Below, piece after piece: positions 1 through 9,482 of a stretch of DNA of 64,000 nucleotides. The DNA comes from Geminicoccaceae bacterium (GTDB taxonomy: Bacteria; Pseudomonadota; Alphaproteobacteria; Geminicoccales; Geminicoccaceae): assembly GCA_028279345.1 (NCBI GenBank), contig JANQNY010000077.1, positions 62,001-126,000 on the forward strand. The letters run 5' to 3'. Below the pieces are notes generated by a model. That model worked only from the letters and a program-made list of their open reading frames with translations, made no database searches and was not told where the DNA came from. The number at the start of each line of letters is the position of its first letter. Position 1 is the first letter of the stretch. The position numbers and the translations under genes were made by a program.

Positions 1-2
1 GG

Positions 3-842
3 GAGCGCCTGCACGTCATGCCTTGCTGCGGCGACGCGCTCTCGGCGAAGCTCATCGAGCAGGCGGGCTTTCCCGTCACCTTCATGTCGGGCTTCGCGGT
101 CGCTGCGCACCGGCTCGGCGTGCCGGACACGGGCCTCATCTCCTACGCCGAGGTCGTGGACCAGGGCCGTAACATCACCGATGCCGTGACGATCCCGGTC
201 ATCGGCGACGGCGACACGGGCTACGGCAATGCGCTCAACGTAAGGCGCACCGTGCAGGGCTTCGCCAAGGCCGGCTTCGCGGCGGTTATGATCGAGGACC
301 AGCTCGCACCCAAGCGCTGCGGCCACACGCGCGGCAAGGCCGTTGTCGACCGCGAGGAGGCCCTCGATCGCATCCTTGCTGCGGTCGATGCTAGGAACGA
401 CGGCACCGACATCCTCATCCTCGCGCGCACCGATGCACGAGGCGTGATCGGCCTGGGGGAGGCGATCGAGCGGGCGAACCGCTTCCGCGAACTGGGCGCC
501 GACCTGCTGTTCGTCGAGGCGCCGAAGAGTGCGGCGGAGATGCGGACGATCCTCAAGGAAGCGCCGGGCATCCACATGGCCAACATGGTCGAGGGTGGGA
601 CGACGCCGGTGTTGCCGCCGGCGGAGCTCGAAGCCATCGGCTATCGGCTCGCCGCGCACCCGCTCACCCTCATGGCCGCGGCGATGCAGGCGATGGTCGA
701 CGCGCTCGACGCCTTCAAGCAAGGCCGCCACCCCGACCGCCTGATGGACTTCGCCGAGCTGCGCCGGCGCGTGGGCTTCGACGACTACTACGCGGCCGAA
801 CAGCGTTATGCCGGCGTGCGGCCGCATGTCGACGTCGTGTGA
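3..842 (+). CDS. Isocitrate lyase / PEP mutase family C-C lyase (5' end outside window)
   Basis: A TIM-barrel lyase of the isocitrate lyase/PEP mutase superfamily. The family carries DGDTGYGN (metal binding) and a KKCGH-like loop with the catalytic cysteine. Here DGDTGYGN and PKRCGH are both present, the cysteine being encoded at 318-320. The cysteine favours a lyase (methylisocitrate- or dimethylmalate-lyase-like, or oxaloacetate-cleaving) over a PEP mutase. The substrate cannot be read from sequence. The frame is open to the window edge, and the residues before the ATG at 18 match the family N-terminus poorly, so the true start is probably upstream. The stop overlaps the start region of the methyltransferase gene that follows, indicating an operon. 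Confidence 0.85.
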   Translation, partial: ERLHVMPCCGDALSAKLIEQAGFPVTFMSGFAVAAHRLGVPDTGLISYAEVVDQGRNITDAVTIPVIGDGDTGYGNALNVRRTVQGFAKAGFAAVMIEDQLAPKRCGHTRGKAVVDREEALDRILAAVDARNDGTDILILARTDARGVIGLGEAIERANRFRELGADLLFVEAPKSAAEMRTILKEAPGIHMANMVEGGTTPVLPPAELEAIGYRLAAHPLTLMAAAMQAMVDALDAFKQGRHPDRLMDFAELRRRVGFDDYYAAEQRYAGVRPHVDVV

Positions 843-849
843 GGCTGCG

Positions 850-1770
850 GTGGACCTGAAGGGGCGCCGCGTCGTTCTGCTGGACGGCGGCACGGGGCAG
901 GAGCTGATCAAGCGCCGCGGGCGGCCGGCGACACCGCTCTGGTCGGCACAGGCGCTGCTCGACGCGCCTGAGCTCGTGACCGCGGTCCATGGCGACTTCA
1001 TCGCCGCTGGCGCGCGGGTGATCACGGTCAACAGCTACGGCGTCACGCCGCAGCGCCTCGCGCGCGACGGTGATCCGGCAAGACTGGACGAGATGCTCGA
1101 TGCGGCCGTCGCGGCGGCCGGGCGGGCGCGGGTAGCGGCACCGCATCCTGTCCGCGTTGCCGGGTGCCTGCCGCCGCTCGTCGCCAGCTACCGCGCCGAT
1201 CTGGTCCCCGACGATGCCACCTGCAACGCCGCCTATGCGCGGCTCGCCGAGCGGCAGGGCGTGGGCGTCGACCTGTTTCTCGCCGAGACGATATCCTCGA
1301 TTCGCGAGGGGGTGGCGGCGACGGTGGCGGGCGTGGGCGCGGGGAAGCCGGTCTGGTGCGCGTTCACGGTTGGCGATGAAGGCGGGACGCGGCTGCGCTC
1401 GGGCGAGCCGCTGGTCGAGGCAGCGCAAGCGGTGGCGGCGGCCGGCGCCGAGGCGGTGCTGGTCAACTGCGCCCGGCCCGAGGCCGTGACGGAAGCCGTC
1501 GGCGCGCTGGCGCGCACCGGTCTTCGCGTCGGTGCCTACGCCAACGGCTTCGTGACGGTCGCAGCACTCGTCCCCGGCGGCACGGTCGACCTGCTCCAGG
1601 CGCGCTGGGACTTGGCGCCCGCCATCTATGCGGAGCACGCGATGGGTTGGGTGGGCGCGGGTGCCTCGATCATCGGCGGCTGCTGCGAGGTCGGCCCGGC
1701 GCATCTCGAGGAGCTGCACGGGCGGCTGGTAGGCGCGGGCGCGGAGGTGAGCGCCGATTTGGACGGCTGA
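850..1770 (+). CDS. Homocysteine S-methyltransferase family protein
   Basis: A zinc-dependent methyltransferase of the homocysteine S-methyltransferase (betaine-homocysteine / S-methylmethionine) family. Family marks seen are LLDGGTGQEL near the N-terminus, a VNC motif (Cys about 207) and a GGCC motif (Cys about 278-279). These three cysteines bind the zinc that activates the thiol. About 306 residues is normal length. The GTG at 850 gives the family-like N-terminus and avoids a long overlap with the upstream gene; ATGs at 808 and 826 are in-frame alternatives. The methyl donor is unknown. Co-transcription with the upstream lyase is likely because the genes are 7 bp apart or overlapping. Confidence 0.85.
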   Translation: MDLKGRRVVLLDGGTGQELIKRRGRPATPLWSAQALLDAPELVTAVHGDFIAAGARVITVNSYGVTPQRLARDGDPARLDEMLDAAVAAAGRARVAAPHPVRVAGCLPPLVASYRADLVPDDATCNAAYARLAERQGVGVDLFLAETISSIREGVAATVAGVGAGKPVWCAFTVGDEGGTRLRSGEPLVEAAQAVAAAGAEAVLVNCARPEAVTEAVGALARTGLRVGAYANGFVTVAALVPGGTVDLLQARWDLAPAIYAEHAMGWVGAGASIIGGCCEVGPAHLEELHGRLVGAGAEVSADLDG

Positions 1771-1781
1771 GCGGCTGGCCG

Positions 1782-2036
1782 CTAGATCGACGGTTCCTCG
1801 ACGTCGAGGCGGCGCTCGATGCGTTCGATGCGGGCGCGCAGCTCGGCGATCTGATCGGCCCGCCGGACGCCGTCGCTGACGAGCGTCGCGTAGCTCGCCG
1901 AGAGCGCAGCCAAGTGCTCGCCCTTGCTCTGCAGTTCGGCGCGCATCTCGGCAAGGCCTCGCTCGACCTTCGCGATGCCACCCTGCACCGCCTTCAAGGC
2001 CTCGTAGAGCTGCTCGTTGGTCACCCGCTCGGCCAT
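1782..2036 (-). CDS. Small coiled-coil protein, function unknown
   Basis: A charged protein of about 84 residues. Almost its whole length has heptad-like spacing of Leu, Ile and Ala with many Glu and Arg, in two helical stretches. This predicts a soluble coiled coil that oligomerises. No catalytic motif or membrane segment is seen. The ATG at 2036 is chosen because the extra 15 residues from an upstream ATG at 2081 look non-helical and unlike the rest. It converges on the methyltransferase gene with an 11-bp gap. I do not recognise a named family. Confidence 0.6.
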   Translation of the reverse strand: MAERVTNEQLYEALKAVQGGIAKVERGLAEMRAELQSKGEHLAALSASYATLVSDGVRRADQIAELRARIERIERRLDVEEPSI

Positions 2037-2278
2037 CGCTCTCTCCCAGGTCCGAGTGATGTAGGTGCCGCCGCGGACCACGTCGAGCGACCTTGCCCAG
2101 CGTGAGCCGCAGCTTTATGACGGCGTACCCCAGGGTGCTTGTTGCAGGGCGCATAAGCGCGCAACCCACTGAGTTAAGTAGAAAAATCAACGATTTGGCT
2201 TCGTTTTTGCAATCGGGGCTTCGACCGGCTTCAGCATGGGGAAGAAGGCGCATGGGCAGCAGAAAAGGATAACATTCC

Positions 2279-4036
2279 TCAACCAGCCGCGCCAGCCTCG
2301 GTCTCGGGTGCTGGGCGGCCAACCTTCTCCCGCAAGCGGCCATTACAGAGCCATTCGGCGCGAAGCTCGTCGTGATGCTCCTCCCGGAAAAGAGCCAACG
2401 TCGTCTCCAGAGTCGGTGGCTCCTCTTCCCAGCATGACCAGACGTAGAGTTGAGCGCCCGTCTCCCCATCGCGCGGCAGGATCGTGTTCATATCACCGAT
2501 GGCGTCGTCGAGCTGTGACTGGTACAGCACTGTTGCGGTGAAGTCGGCGAAGCTGAGTACTGAGCCAGCAAGTCTGGCGTGATTGAGCTTTGCGCCCTTT
2601 AGCTCAGCGCCTCTGAGGTCCGTCCCCTGCAGCTGCGCCCCGCGCAGATCTGCCCCTTGCAGCCACACCCCCTGAAGGTCTGCCCCTACGAGGCGCGCCC
2701 CGAAGAGGTCTGCCCCCTCCAGCCGCGCGGGGCTGAAGTCCGCCCTCTCCAGGGGCGCCTCCCAGAGGTCCAGCTCGTCCGCCGACGCCAACGCCAAGCT
2801 GAGGCGCGCTCCCCTTAGCCACGCTCTCCTAAGGACCGCGTCATCCAGCCGTGCCCCGCGAAGGTCTGCCCCCTCCAGTCGCGCTTCGCTCAGGTTGGCT
2901 CCCTCCAGCCTCGCTCTGCTGAGGACCGCCCTCTCGAGCTGTGCGCGGCGGAGGTCGACGCCAGGCAGAAATGCCCGGGCGAGGTCCGCTTCCCGCAGGT
3001 CGGCGCCGCGGCGCTCCAGCTTGGGGAGGTTGGCCAGCGTGGCCGCTCGGCGAATGCGCCAGGCGCTCGCGAACACCGCGCTCTGGCGTTCTTCGTCCCA
3101 CTCGCACGCGTTGTTCTGCTTGCGCGCACACCAAGCGTTGAAGAACGCATCGCGGGCGGCGTCGCGGTCTAGCCAATCGATCGGGCGGTTGACGAGCACT
3201 TCCCCGCGAAGGTCGACCGGCGCGAGCGCGAATAGGGGCCATAGCCGCTCGTCCAGCGCTGGGTAGCGTACCTTGATATCGTCGAAACGTGCGGCCGACC
3301 AGGCCAGCGACGCAACACTGTTCAAGCTAGCGACAGCCCATCCGGTGCCGCCTTCGGTGCGGACGTAAGACAGCACGCCAGCCGTCGGGAGCGTTAGGAG
3401 CAACATGATTGCGCCGAGCATCTGGCCACACCGCCATCGCCAACGCACTGGCGCCAGCTTGCCGACTCGCCAGAGGCTGGCGAAGGCGACGAGTGCGGCG
3501 ACGATTAGCAGCATCCAAAGCGCAAAAGTCAGCACCTCATTGCGCGCCGACATCGACTGCCACCAGAAGCCGGCCACGACGAGGGGCGCGAACAGCCAGA
3601 CGAGCAGCAGCACGACCAGACGGCTGAGCCAGGCGAGGGCATGCGAGTCTGCGCTTCCGTCTGAGCGCATGCGGAGCGCGAAGTCGGTGATGAGGCCGGG
3701 GTGGACGACGCGGCCAAGGGGTTGGCCGAGTAGTTCGGCGGGCACGTGCGCACGGTCGAGCGCCTGCCAGAGTTGGATGAGCTGAAGGTGGAGGTAGACG
3801 TAGAGGGCCGTAATGAGGGCAGGTGCCGCGGCGAAGAAGCTCGTGGTCGGGATGCTGACGCCTACGAGCGGGAGTTGGGTCTGGCGGCCGTAGGCGTAGA
3901 AGTCGGCGTGTTCAACGCCCAGGAGCGTGATGCCGGCGAAGGCAAGTAGGAAAAGGAGCGTGAACCAGGTGGTGCGCGCCTGAAGCGCGATCTCCTTGAT
4001 GTGTTCGAGCGTCCGCTCGGCGGTCCTCTCGTCCAT
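2279..4036 (-). CDS. Membrane-anchored pentapeptide-repeat protein
   Basis: About 585 residues in two parts. The first roughly 260 residues hold about four hydrophobic segments (around residues 21-42, 66-86, 160-200 and 205-225). The C-terminal half, about residues 330-510, is a run of A(D/N)LxxA(R/Q)L pentapeptide repeats, which fold into a right-handed quadrilateral beta-helix. About 30 repeats can be counted, with short breaks. Such proteins can mimic DNA or act as membrane-associated scaffolds, but nothing here fixes a role. A Cys-containing segment precedes the repeats (around NACEWDEE). The gene stands alone, with no obvious operon partner. Confidence 0.85.
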   Translation of the reverse strand: MDERTAERTLEHIKEIALQARTTWFTLLFLLAFAGITLLGVEHADFYAYGRQTQLPLVGVSIPTTSFFAAAPALITALYVYLHLQLIQLWQALDRAHVPAELLGQPLGRVVHPGLITDFALRMRSDGSADSHALAWLSRLVVLLLVWLFAPLVVAGFWWQSMSARNEVLTFALWMLLIVAALVAFASLWRVGKLAPVRWRWRCGQMLGAIMLLLTLPTAGVLSYVRTEGGTGWAVASLNSVASLAWSAARFDDIKVRYPALDERLWPLFALAPVDLRGEVLVNRPIDWLDRDAARDAFFNAWCARKQNNACEWDEERQSAVFASAWRIRRAATLANLPKLERRGADLREADLARAFLPGVDLRRAQLERAVLSRARLEGANLSEARLEGADLRGARLDDAVLRRAWLRGARLSLALASADELDLWEAPLERADFSPARLEGADLFGARLVGADLQGVWLQGADLRGAQLQGTDLRGAELKGAKLNHARLAGSVLSFADFTATVLYQSQLDDAIGDMNTILPRDGETGAQLYVWSCWEEEPPTLETTLALFREEHHDELRAEWLCNGRLREKVGRPAPETEAGAAG

Positions 4037-4125
4037 CTGGCCGCCTCGGTCTTCAACCGCAGCGCGTCACCTTGCGGGCAGGATGACCGGACGGCAATGC
4101 GGACGAAGGACTGTGCCGGGCGCGG

Positions 4126-4506
4126 TCAGTCCACGGTGACGGCGAAGACGAACTTGGGTTTGGCCACCGGCACGTGGCGGCGGACGGGGCGGCGCTGGAC
4201 GCGGAGCCGCGGTTCCGCGTGGTTGTGGCCATAGAAGGCCTTGCCCGACACTGGTCGCCAGCCGCCCTTGCGGTAGAGCGGCCGGTGCACCGGCCGCGGG
4301 GCGAAGCGGTGGCCGTGGACCTTGGCGAAGCGCCGCCGCCGCGCGTGCTGGATGCGGGCGAGCCGTCGTCGTGCTCGCACCGGGGCGGGATAGAAGAGGT
4401 GCCCCCGCGCGCCCCTGCCGCCGGCCTGCGCGTTGCCGGCGAGGCCGACGGCCAGCGCTGCCAAGCCCAGAACCAATGCGCGTCGTGTTGCTCTCGTTCC
4501 GCCCAT
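4126..4506 (-). CDS. Small secreted basic protein, function unknown
   Basis: A 126-residue protein with a clear Sec signal peptide: a basic N-terminus, then a hydrophobic core (residues about 10-24, rich in Ala, Leu and Gly), then AQA as a probable signal peptidase I site. The mature part is very rich in Arg, His and Pro with no other hydrophobic stretch, so it is expected in the periplasm or outside the cell. It could bind nucleic acid, polyanions or metal through its histidines. No family is recognised. The signal peptide is the main reason to call it real, since the region is also open in other frames. Confidence 0.55.
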   Translation of the reverse strand: MGGTRATRRALVLGLAALAVGLAGNAQAGGRGARGHLFYPAPVRARRRLARIQHARRRRFAKVHGHRFAPRPVHRPLYRKGGWRPVSGKAFYGHNHAEPRLRVQRRPVRRHVPVAKPKFVFAVTVD

Positions 4507-4595
4507 CCGACCCTCCGTCGGCCGACCGCTCGTGCCTGCCGACCGCCTGCCCTAAGAACGAAGCACACCAGCCGAGCATAGCGGTCGCGGTGAAC

Positions 4596-6350
4596 TCAAG
4601 AGGCCGTGTTGGTCGCGCGGCGCTTGCGCCTACCGCTCAGCGCGACGGCCACGAGGGCCAGGAGACCCAAGACCGACAGCGCCATGCCCACCCACTCGCT
4701 CCAGTGGAAGGGCAAGGTGACCTCGACGCGCCGCACGTCCGCCGGCACGTCGAGCCGCAAGAGGCCGGATGTCGGCACAGGCGACAGCGGCACTTGTGCC
4801 CCGTCCTCGGTCGTCGCGCGGAGGTGCCGCCAGTAGGGCACCGCGAGGTCCACCGTGCGGGCGTCGCTCGCGCGGTCCGGCAGATTCAGCGTCCAGCGGC
4901 GTGGCGCCACGGTCACGTCGGCATCCGCTGCGTCGGCGCGATAGTCGTCGAGCCGTTCCTCGACGACGACATAGGCCGACCATGGGTCGAGGCCGCGGGC
5001 GCCAAGCTCGGCAAAGATCGGCCTGCCGAACTCGGGCGGCGTGTATTCGAGCGCGCCCAGCATCTTCACGTCCGTGTTCCGGGCGGCCAGGCCCTCGCCG
5101 GCCGCCCGGAACGCGGGTCCGATCGCCCAGCCATTGCCCACCAGCACGAGCACGACGCCGGCTGCGGCCGCGAGCATGGCGCGCCGCTGTCGTCGGGGCC
5201 GCGCGGTGGCGACGGCGCCCACCAGGACCGCCGTGGCGAGCGCCGCCGAGAGGTCGACGAACACCATCAGGCGGAAGGGGAATTGCACGATGGAGATGGC
5301 CCAGGACTCCCAGAACGGGCGTGCGGCGGCGGTCATCAGGAGGGCGCAGACCGCGATCGGGAGGAGCGTCCACAGCACGACGTCGGCGCGCTGGCCGCGG
5401 CGTACGGCCACGCAGGCGAGGGCGGCTGCGGCCAAGGCCCCGGCGATCGAGACGATGATGATCATGACGAGCTGCCGGTCGGGCTCGAACACGCCGTCGA
5501 ACAGGAGCCAGTGCTCGGCCAGGACGTGCGGCACGCGGAGCGCCTCCGGCAAGACGTCGGGTAGGAGGATCAGCGCCGGCAGCCAGAAGCAGGCGGCGAT
5601 GGCGAGGCCGATGAGGCCACTCACGGCGAACCGCAGCAACGCCGGTAGCGCGCGCCTTGGATGGATGATGGCCCAGCCGGCGACGATGACCGCGAAGACG
5701 TGGCTGGCGAGGAAGGCGGTCGGCAGGTGGCAGAGGAGCACGCCCGCAAAGCCGAGCGGGAAGCTGAGCGTCAGGCGCTCGCGGCGCAGCGTCGTGACGA
5801 TCCCGCTCGCGAGGATCGGCAGGAAGGCGTAGGCCGCGAACTCGCCGATCGACTGGCCGATGAACCAGTCGACCGCGAGGTGATAGGGCAGCAGGCCATA
5901 GATCAGCGCACCGACCAGCGCCGGCCCGGCGCCGACGAAACGCCTGGCGAAGCGATGGAAGGTGAACATCGCCAAGGCCCAGAAGAAGCCACCCGCGAGG
6001 GCGAAGACGGTCGACACCGAGCAGTCGACGCAGATGAGGCGCGCTGGTCCCGCGGCGACGAAGAAGGCCAGCGGCGCGTAGAAGAAGAAGTCGAGCCCGC
6101 CCAAGCCGTACCAGAGCGCAGGCAGGTGCCGCGGGTAGAAGGCCCCGTCCGCCAGGGCGGCCTCGAAGGCGGTCGTCCAAGCCATGTTGAAGCTGAAGGA
6201 ATGGCCCAGAGGCGTCGCCAGGAGGGCGAAAAGCGCGGGGCCCACGACGAGCAGCGCCGCCAGAACGAGGGTCGAGACCCGCTTCCCTGTCCGACCCCTC
6301 CGCGCGGCCGGTAGCGCCGCCGGTTCCGCATCGTCCAATACTCGGCTCAT
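4596..6350 (-). CDS. Polytopic membrane protein, PTPS-related / glycosyltransferase-like
   Basis: A 584-residue integral membrane protein with about 10-12 hydrophobic segments. The N-terminal part has the pattern of the '6-pyruvoyl-tetrahydropterin synthase-related' membrane family: a HSFSFN motif in the first periplasmic loop, YPRHLPALWYGLGG, and LLPYHLAVDWF. Members resemble GT-C glycosyltransferases. The C-terminal 130 residues form a soluble beta-rich domain followed by a last membrane helix and a basic tail. A role in cell-envelope glycan assembly is an inference. It lies 23 bp downstream of the DSD1-fold enzyme on the same strand. Confidence 0.75.
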   Translation of the reverse strand: MSRVLDDAEPAALPAARRGRTGKRVSTLVLAALLVVGPALFALLATPLGHSFSFNMAWTTAFEAALADGAFYPRHLPALWYGLGGLDFFFYAPLAFFVAAGPARLICVDCSVSTVFALAGGFFWALAMFTFHRFARRFVGAGPALVGALIYGLLPYHLAVDWFIGQSIGEFAAYAFLPILASGIVTTLRRERLTLSFPLGFAGVLLCHLPTAFLASHVFAVIVAGWAIIHPRRALPALLRFAVSGLIGLAIAACFWLPALILLPDVLPEALRVPHVLAEHWLLFDGVFEPDRQLVMIIIVSIAGALAAAALACVAVRRGQRADVVLWTLLPIAVCALLMTAAARPFWESWAISIVQFPFRLMVFVDLSAALATAVLVGAVATARPRRQRRAMLAAAAGVVLVLVGNGWAIGPAFRAAGEGLAARNTDVKMLGALEYTPPEFGRPIFAELGARGLDPWSAYVVVEERLDDYRADAADADVTVAPRRWTLNLPDRASDARTVDLAVPYWRHLRATTEDGAQVPLSPVPTSGLLRLDVPADVRRVEVTLPFHWSEWVGMALSVLGLLALVAVALSGRRKRRATNTAS

Positions 6351-6372
6351 TGGCCGCTCGCTCCCAATATGG

Positions 6373-7431
6373 CTACCAGACCCGTCCGCGGGCGGCGACC
6401 TGAGCCTCCCCCAGGACGCGACCGCCGCGGACCGTCGTCACGGCGTCGAATAGGTTCGAGACCACGCAGGCGTGGTTCGGCAGGATGCGCACGCGTTCGC
6501 CGACTTCGAGGTCGATCGGCTGCTCGCTGACAAGCCGGCCGTGCTCCTCCGAGAGCTGGTCGATGACGATGTCGTCGCGGCCGAGGACGTGGCCGTAGCC
6601 TGTCATGGTGCGAATGTCGGAACTGAGTGCCTTCGAGCCGGCATCGATGATCGCGCGGTGCGGCGTCGGCACCGACACGACCGTCGCCAGCACTGTAAGC
6701 GCGCAGTCGGCGAGCGTGCAGGTGCTGTCGAGCACGAGCGAGCGGTCCATGTAGACGTACGTGCCCGGCCGATACTCGTTGACAACCGGTGCCTCGTGCG
6801 CGCGCCACATGTCGGGCGAGCCACCGGAGGTCACGACGTCGACCTCGAGGCCGGTGGCTTCCAAGAGCGCCTTCGTCCGGGACAGCAAGCGCTGGGCGCC
6901 GGCAGGGCCACCTGTGCGCGGATAGGTCATGAGCCCACCGAAGATGAGGCCGGGCGCGTCGTCGATCGTGCGGGCGAGCTGGACGGCCTCCTCGGGTGTC
7001 TGGACGCCGCAGCGTGCAGCACCCGTGTCACATTCGACCAACACGCGAAGCGGCGGCCCGTTCCCGAACGCCCCGGAGAGACCGTCGACGACCGTCGGAT
7101 TGTCGGCGACGACGGCCAGGCGCACGCGCTCGGCAAGGTGCCGCAGCCGCCGGAGCTTCGCCTCGCCGAGGATGCCGTAGGTGATGAGCACGTCGTCGAG
7201 GCCGCCGCCCTCGACCATGGCTTCGGCCTCGCTCACCTTCTGGCAGGTGATGCCGACGGCGCCGGCTGCGATCTGGCGTCGGGCGAGGAAGGGCAGCTTA
7301 TGCGTCTTGATGTGTGGCCGCACGCGGAGGCCGTGTCCGTTCGCATAGGCCTGGAAGCGGTCAATGTTGCGTTCGGCGATGTCGAGATCGACGAGCACGG
7401 CCGGCGTGTCGACCTCGGCGTACGCCGTCAT
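6373..7431 (-). CDS. DSD1-fold PLP enzyme (D-threonine aldolase / D-serine dehydratase-like)
   Basis: A fold-type III PLP enzyme of 352 residues: an alanine-racemase-like N-terminal barrel plus a DSD1 C-terminal domain. The PLP-lysine motif RPHIKTHK lies at about residues 39-45, and the Schiff-base lysine is expected at about 42. CQKVSEAE follows, as in D-threonine aldolases. Near the C-terminus ILPNHACVVSNLFD supplies the histidine and cysteine that bind the divalent metal. Likely chemistry is aldol cleavage or dehydration of a D-3-hydroxy amino acid. The ATG at 7431 is used because upstream residues are not family-like. The amino-acid/Na+ symporter gene just upstream suggests linked uptake. 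Confidence 0.85.
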   Translation of the reverse strand: MTAYAEVDTPAVLVDLDIAERNIDRFQAYANGHGLRVRPHIKTHKLPFLARRQIAAGAVGITCQKVSEAEAMVEGGGLDDVLITYGILGEAKLRRLRHLAERVRLAVVADNPTVVDGLSGAFGNGPPLRVLVECDTGAARCGVQTPEEAVQLARTIDDAPGLIFGGLMTYPRTGGPAGAQRLLSRTKALLEATGLEVDVVTSGGSPDMWRAHEAPVVNEYRPGTYVYMDRSLVLDSTCTLADCALTVLATVVSVPTPHRAIIDAGSKALSSDIRTMTGYGHVLGRDDIVIDQLSEEHGRLVSEQPIDLEVGERVRILPNHACVVSNLFDAVTTVRGGRVLGEAQVAARGRVW

Positions 7432-7629
7432 CGGTGGCTCGCGGGTGCGCTCGCCCGGATCCAGCCATTGGCCATTGGCCCGTCTCCCAGTTCGGGCATG
7501 CCCAGGGACGCGACCTGAAGCTTGGCCGATCCGACGGCTGGTGCCCAAGACATATGCGCGCGCTCGCAACTTGCCGACAAGCCCTCAATCTCGAGGGCGC
7601 CCACGGGCAGCGGGCCGCCGTCCGCCCGT

Positions 7630-9060
7630 TCAGCGGACGTCGGTCCACGCGGTCGTGTCGACGTCGAGGTCGGGGAACTTCTCCGGATCGAACACCGGGT
7701 GCTCCTTGCCCTCGGCGAGCTGGCCCCGATAGTCGTTGAGCACCCTGAGCGCCACGGGGAACAGCATGGCGATGGCGACGAGGTTCACCAGCGCCAAGAT
7801 GCCCATCATCGGATCGGAGAAGAAGAAGACGGCGGTTGCCCCGGGCGCCGTGGCGCCGAGGAAGATGATCCCGACGATGGCAACCCGGAGGACCTGCCGC
7901 GCGATGGTGCTGTCGGTGAAGACGGTGAGTGCGTTTTCGCCAAGGTAGTAGTTGTAGATGATGGAGCTGAAGGCGAACAGCAGGATAGCCAAGGATAGGA
8001 AGTACTCGCTCCAGCCGCCGACATGTGAGGCTAGCGAGTCCTGGGTGAGGACCACGCCGTTGATGTCCTGGGCGCCGGCGACATAGACGTCACCGAGCAG
8101 GATGATCATCGCCGTGCAGGTGCAGATGATGATCGTGTCGATGAACACCGAGAAAGACTGGACGATGCCCTGGCTGATGGGGTGGCGCACATAGGCTGCA
8201 GCGGCGACGTTGGGCGCGCTGCCGAGCCCGGCCTCGTTGGAGAAGAGGCCGCGGCGGAGGCCCTGCGCGATGGCCGCCCCCATGCCGCCGCCGACCGCCT
8301 CCTGGAGGCCGAAGGCGTTGGTGACGATAGTGTAGAGCACGCCCGGCACCGAGAAGATGTTGATGAGGATGATCAGCAGCGCCATGCCGATATAGCCGAA
8401 CGCCATGACCGGCACGATGACGTCGGCGACCTTGGCGATGCGCTTGATGCCGCCGTAGAAGATGATGCCGCAGGCGACCGCCAGGAGGACACCGGTCCAC
8501 AGGCGCTCGACGCCAAGGCTGTCGTTGATGGCGCCGGCCACGGTGTTGCCCTGGAAGGCGTTGAAGCCGAGCGCGAAGGCAGCGATGAGCGAGATCGCGT
8601 AGATCACCGCGAGCCACTTGAATTCCTTGCCTAGCCCGTGGCGGATGTACTGCGCCGGCCCGCCGCGGAAGGTGCCGTCCCCTTCGTTGCGCTTGTAGAC
8701 CTGGGCCAGGCTGCACTCGACGAGGCTCGTGCACATGCCGATCAGCGCGATGACCCACATCCAAAAGACCGCGCCCGGCCCGCCGAGCGTGATGGCCACG
8801 GCGACGCCGGCGATATTGCCGCCGCCCACCCGGCCGCCGACGCTGACAAAGAGCGCCTCACGCGAGCTGACATGTCCCTCGGCCCTCGGCTGGCGGCTGG
8901 GCCGCAGCACATCGAACATCCGCGTGAAGAAGCGGAACTGGATGAAGCCCGTGGCGATGGTGAAGAAACAGCCGAGTACGACGAGGAAGGGGATCAGGGA
9001 CCAGCCCCAGGTCCCGTCGCCGATGGCGCCGAAGACCCATTCAATGAATGCCATGTCCAC
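7630..9060 (-). CDS. Alanine/glycine:Na+ symporter (AGCS family)
   Basis: A sodium-coupled amino-acid carrier of 476 residues with about ten hydrophobic helices. Family hallmarks seen are the GRVGGGNIAGVAVAI segment (about residues 75-90), then CTSLVECSLAQVYK, FRGGPAQYI and a later GLFSNEAGLGSAPNVAAAA stretch typical of AGCS carriers. It would sit in the cytoplasmic membrane and import alanine, glycine or a D-amino acid. The PLP enzyme gene lies 198 bp downstream on the same strand and could act on the imported substrate. Confidence 0.92.
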   Translation of the reverse strand: MDMAFIEWVFGAIGDGTWGWSLIPFLVVLGCFFTIATGFIQFRFFTRMFDVLRPSRQPRAEGHVSSREALFVSVGGRVGGGNIAGVAVAITLGGPGAVFWMWVIALIGMCTSLVECSLAQVYKRNEGDGTFRGGPAQYIRHGLGKEFKWLAVIYAISLIAAFALGFNAFQGNTVAGAINDSLGVERLWTGVLLAVACGIIFYGGIKRIAKVADVIVPVMAFGYIGMALLIILINIFSVPGVLYTIVTNAFGLQEAVGGGMGAAIAQGLRRGLFSNEAGLGSAPNVAAAAYVRHPISQGIVQSFSVFIDTIIICTCTAMIILLGDVYVAGAQDINGVVLTQDSLASHVGGWSEYFLSLAILLFAFSSIIYNYYLGENALTVFTDSTIARQVLRVAIVGIIFLGATAPGATAVFFFSDPMMGILALVNLVAIAMLFPVALRVLNDYRGQLAEGKEHPVFDPEKFPDLDVDTTAWTDVR

Positions 9061-9482
9061 CCCTCCGGAACGACTTGTTCACGGAGCCGTAACCTTTGCC
9101 GCAGCGCACGTCCAGGTGGCGCGTCGGCCAGTGCGCCGGCGCCTTCGGAGGAGGCAGGCTAGATGTGCCGTCCCCACCTTCCCGTTCGGACGAAAGGCGG
9201 ATTTGCGTGCCGTGAGCGGTGATGTCCGGTTTCGGTGGTCGAACAGCCGCGTCAGCCCTCGGCGCTTGCGGCAGCGACGCGCCACGAGGAGACATAAGCG
9301 CGGCTCATTTGCAGGGGCCCGATCAGCCTTAACCAGCAGGAGCGCTTTAGCCGGACGAGGGCTCAAGCTGGCGCGCTTAGTGCCTCCGTCGCTCGCTGGT
9401 GCGCCTTCGATGTGTTACCCGAGCGGTGCTGCCGAGACGGTGGCGGCGCTTTCGAATTGTACTCCGGCACTGGGATCGGACG
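9061..9482. other. Intergenic region between divergent symporter and dmeF
   Basis: About 420 bp without a convincing gene. It must carry the promoters of both divergent genes. I did not find a clear -10/-35 pair or a binding site for the RcnR-type repressor that often controls dmeF. A stretch around 9221-9237 (ATGTCCGGTTTCGG) resembles one on the other side of dmeF near 10562 (ATGTCGGCTTTCGG). Such sequences are common in intergenic DNA of some Rhizobiales, so this may be a repeat remnant. Confidence 0.4.

Noticed and set aside
715-2469. Long minus-strand reading frame across the methyltransferase gene and beyond
   Set aside because: It is antisense to a gene with clear motifs, its protein is low-complexity Arg/Ala/Gly, and it overlaps the pentapeptide gene; an artefact of high GC.
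4371-5564. Plus-strand frame of 397 codons opposite the PTPS-related membrane gene
   Set aside because: The opposite strand encodes a well-patterned membrane protein; this frame is Arg/Gly/His-rich with no motif.
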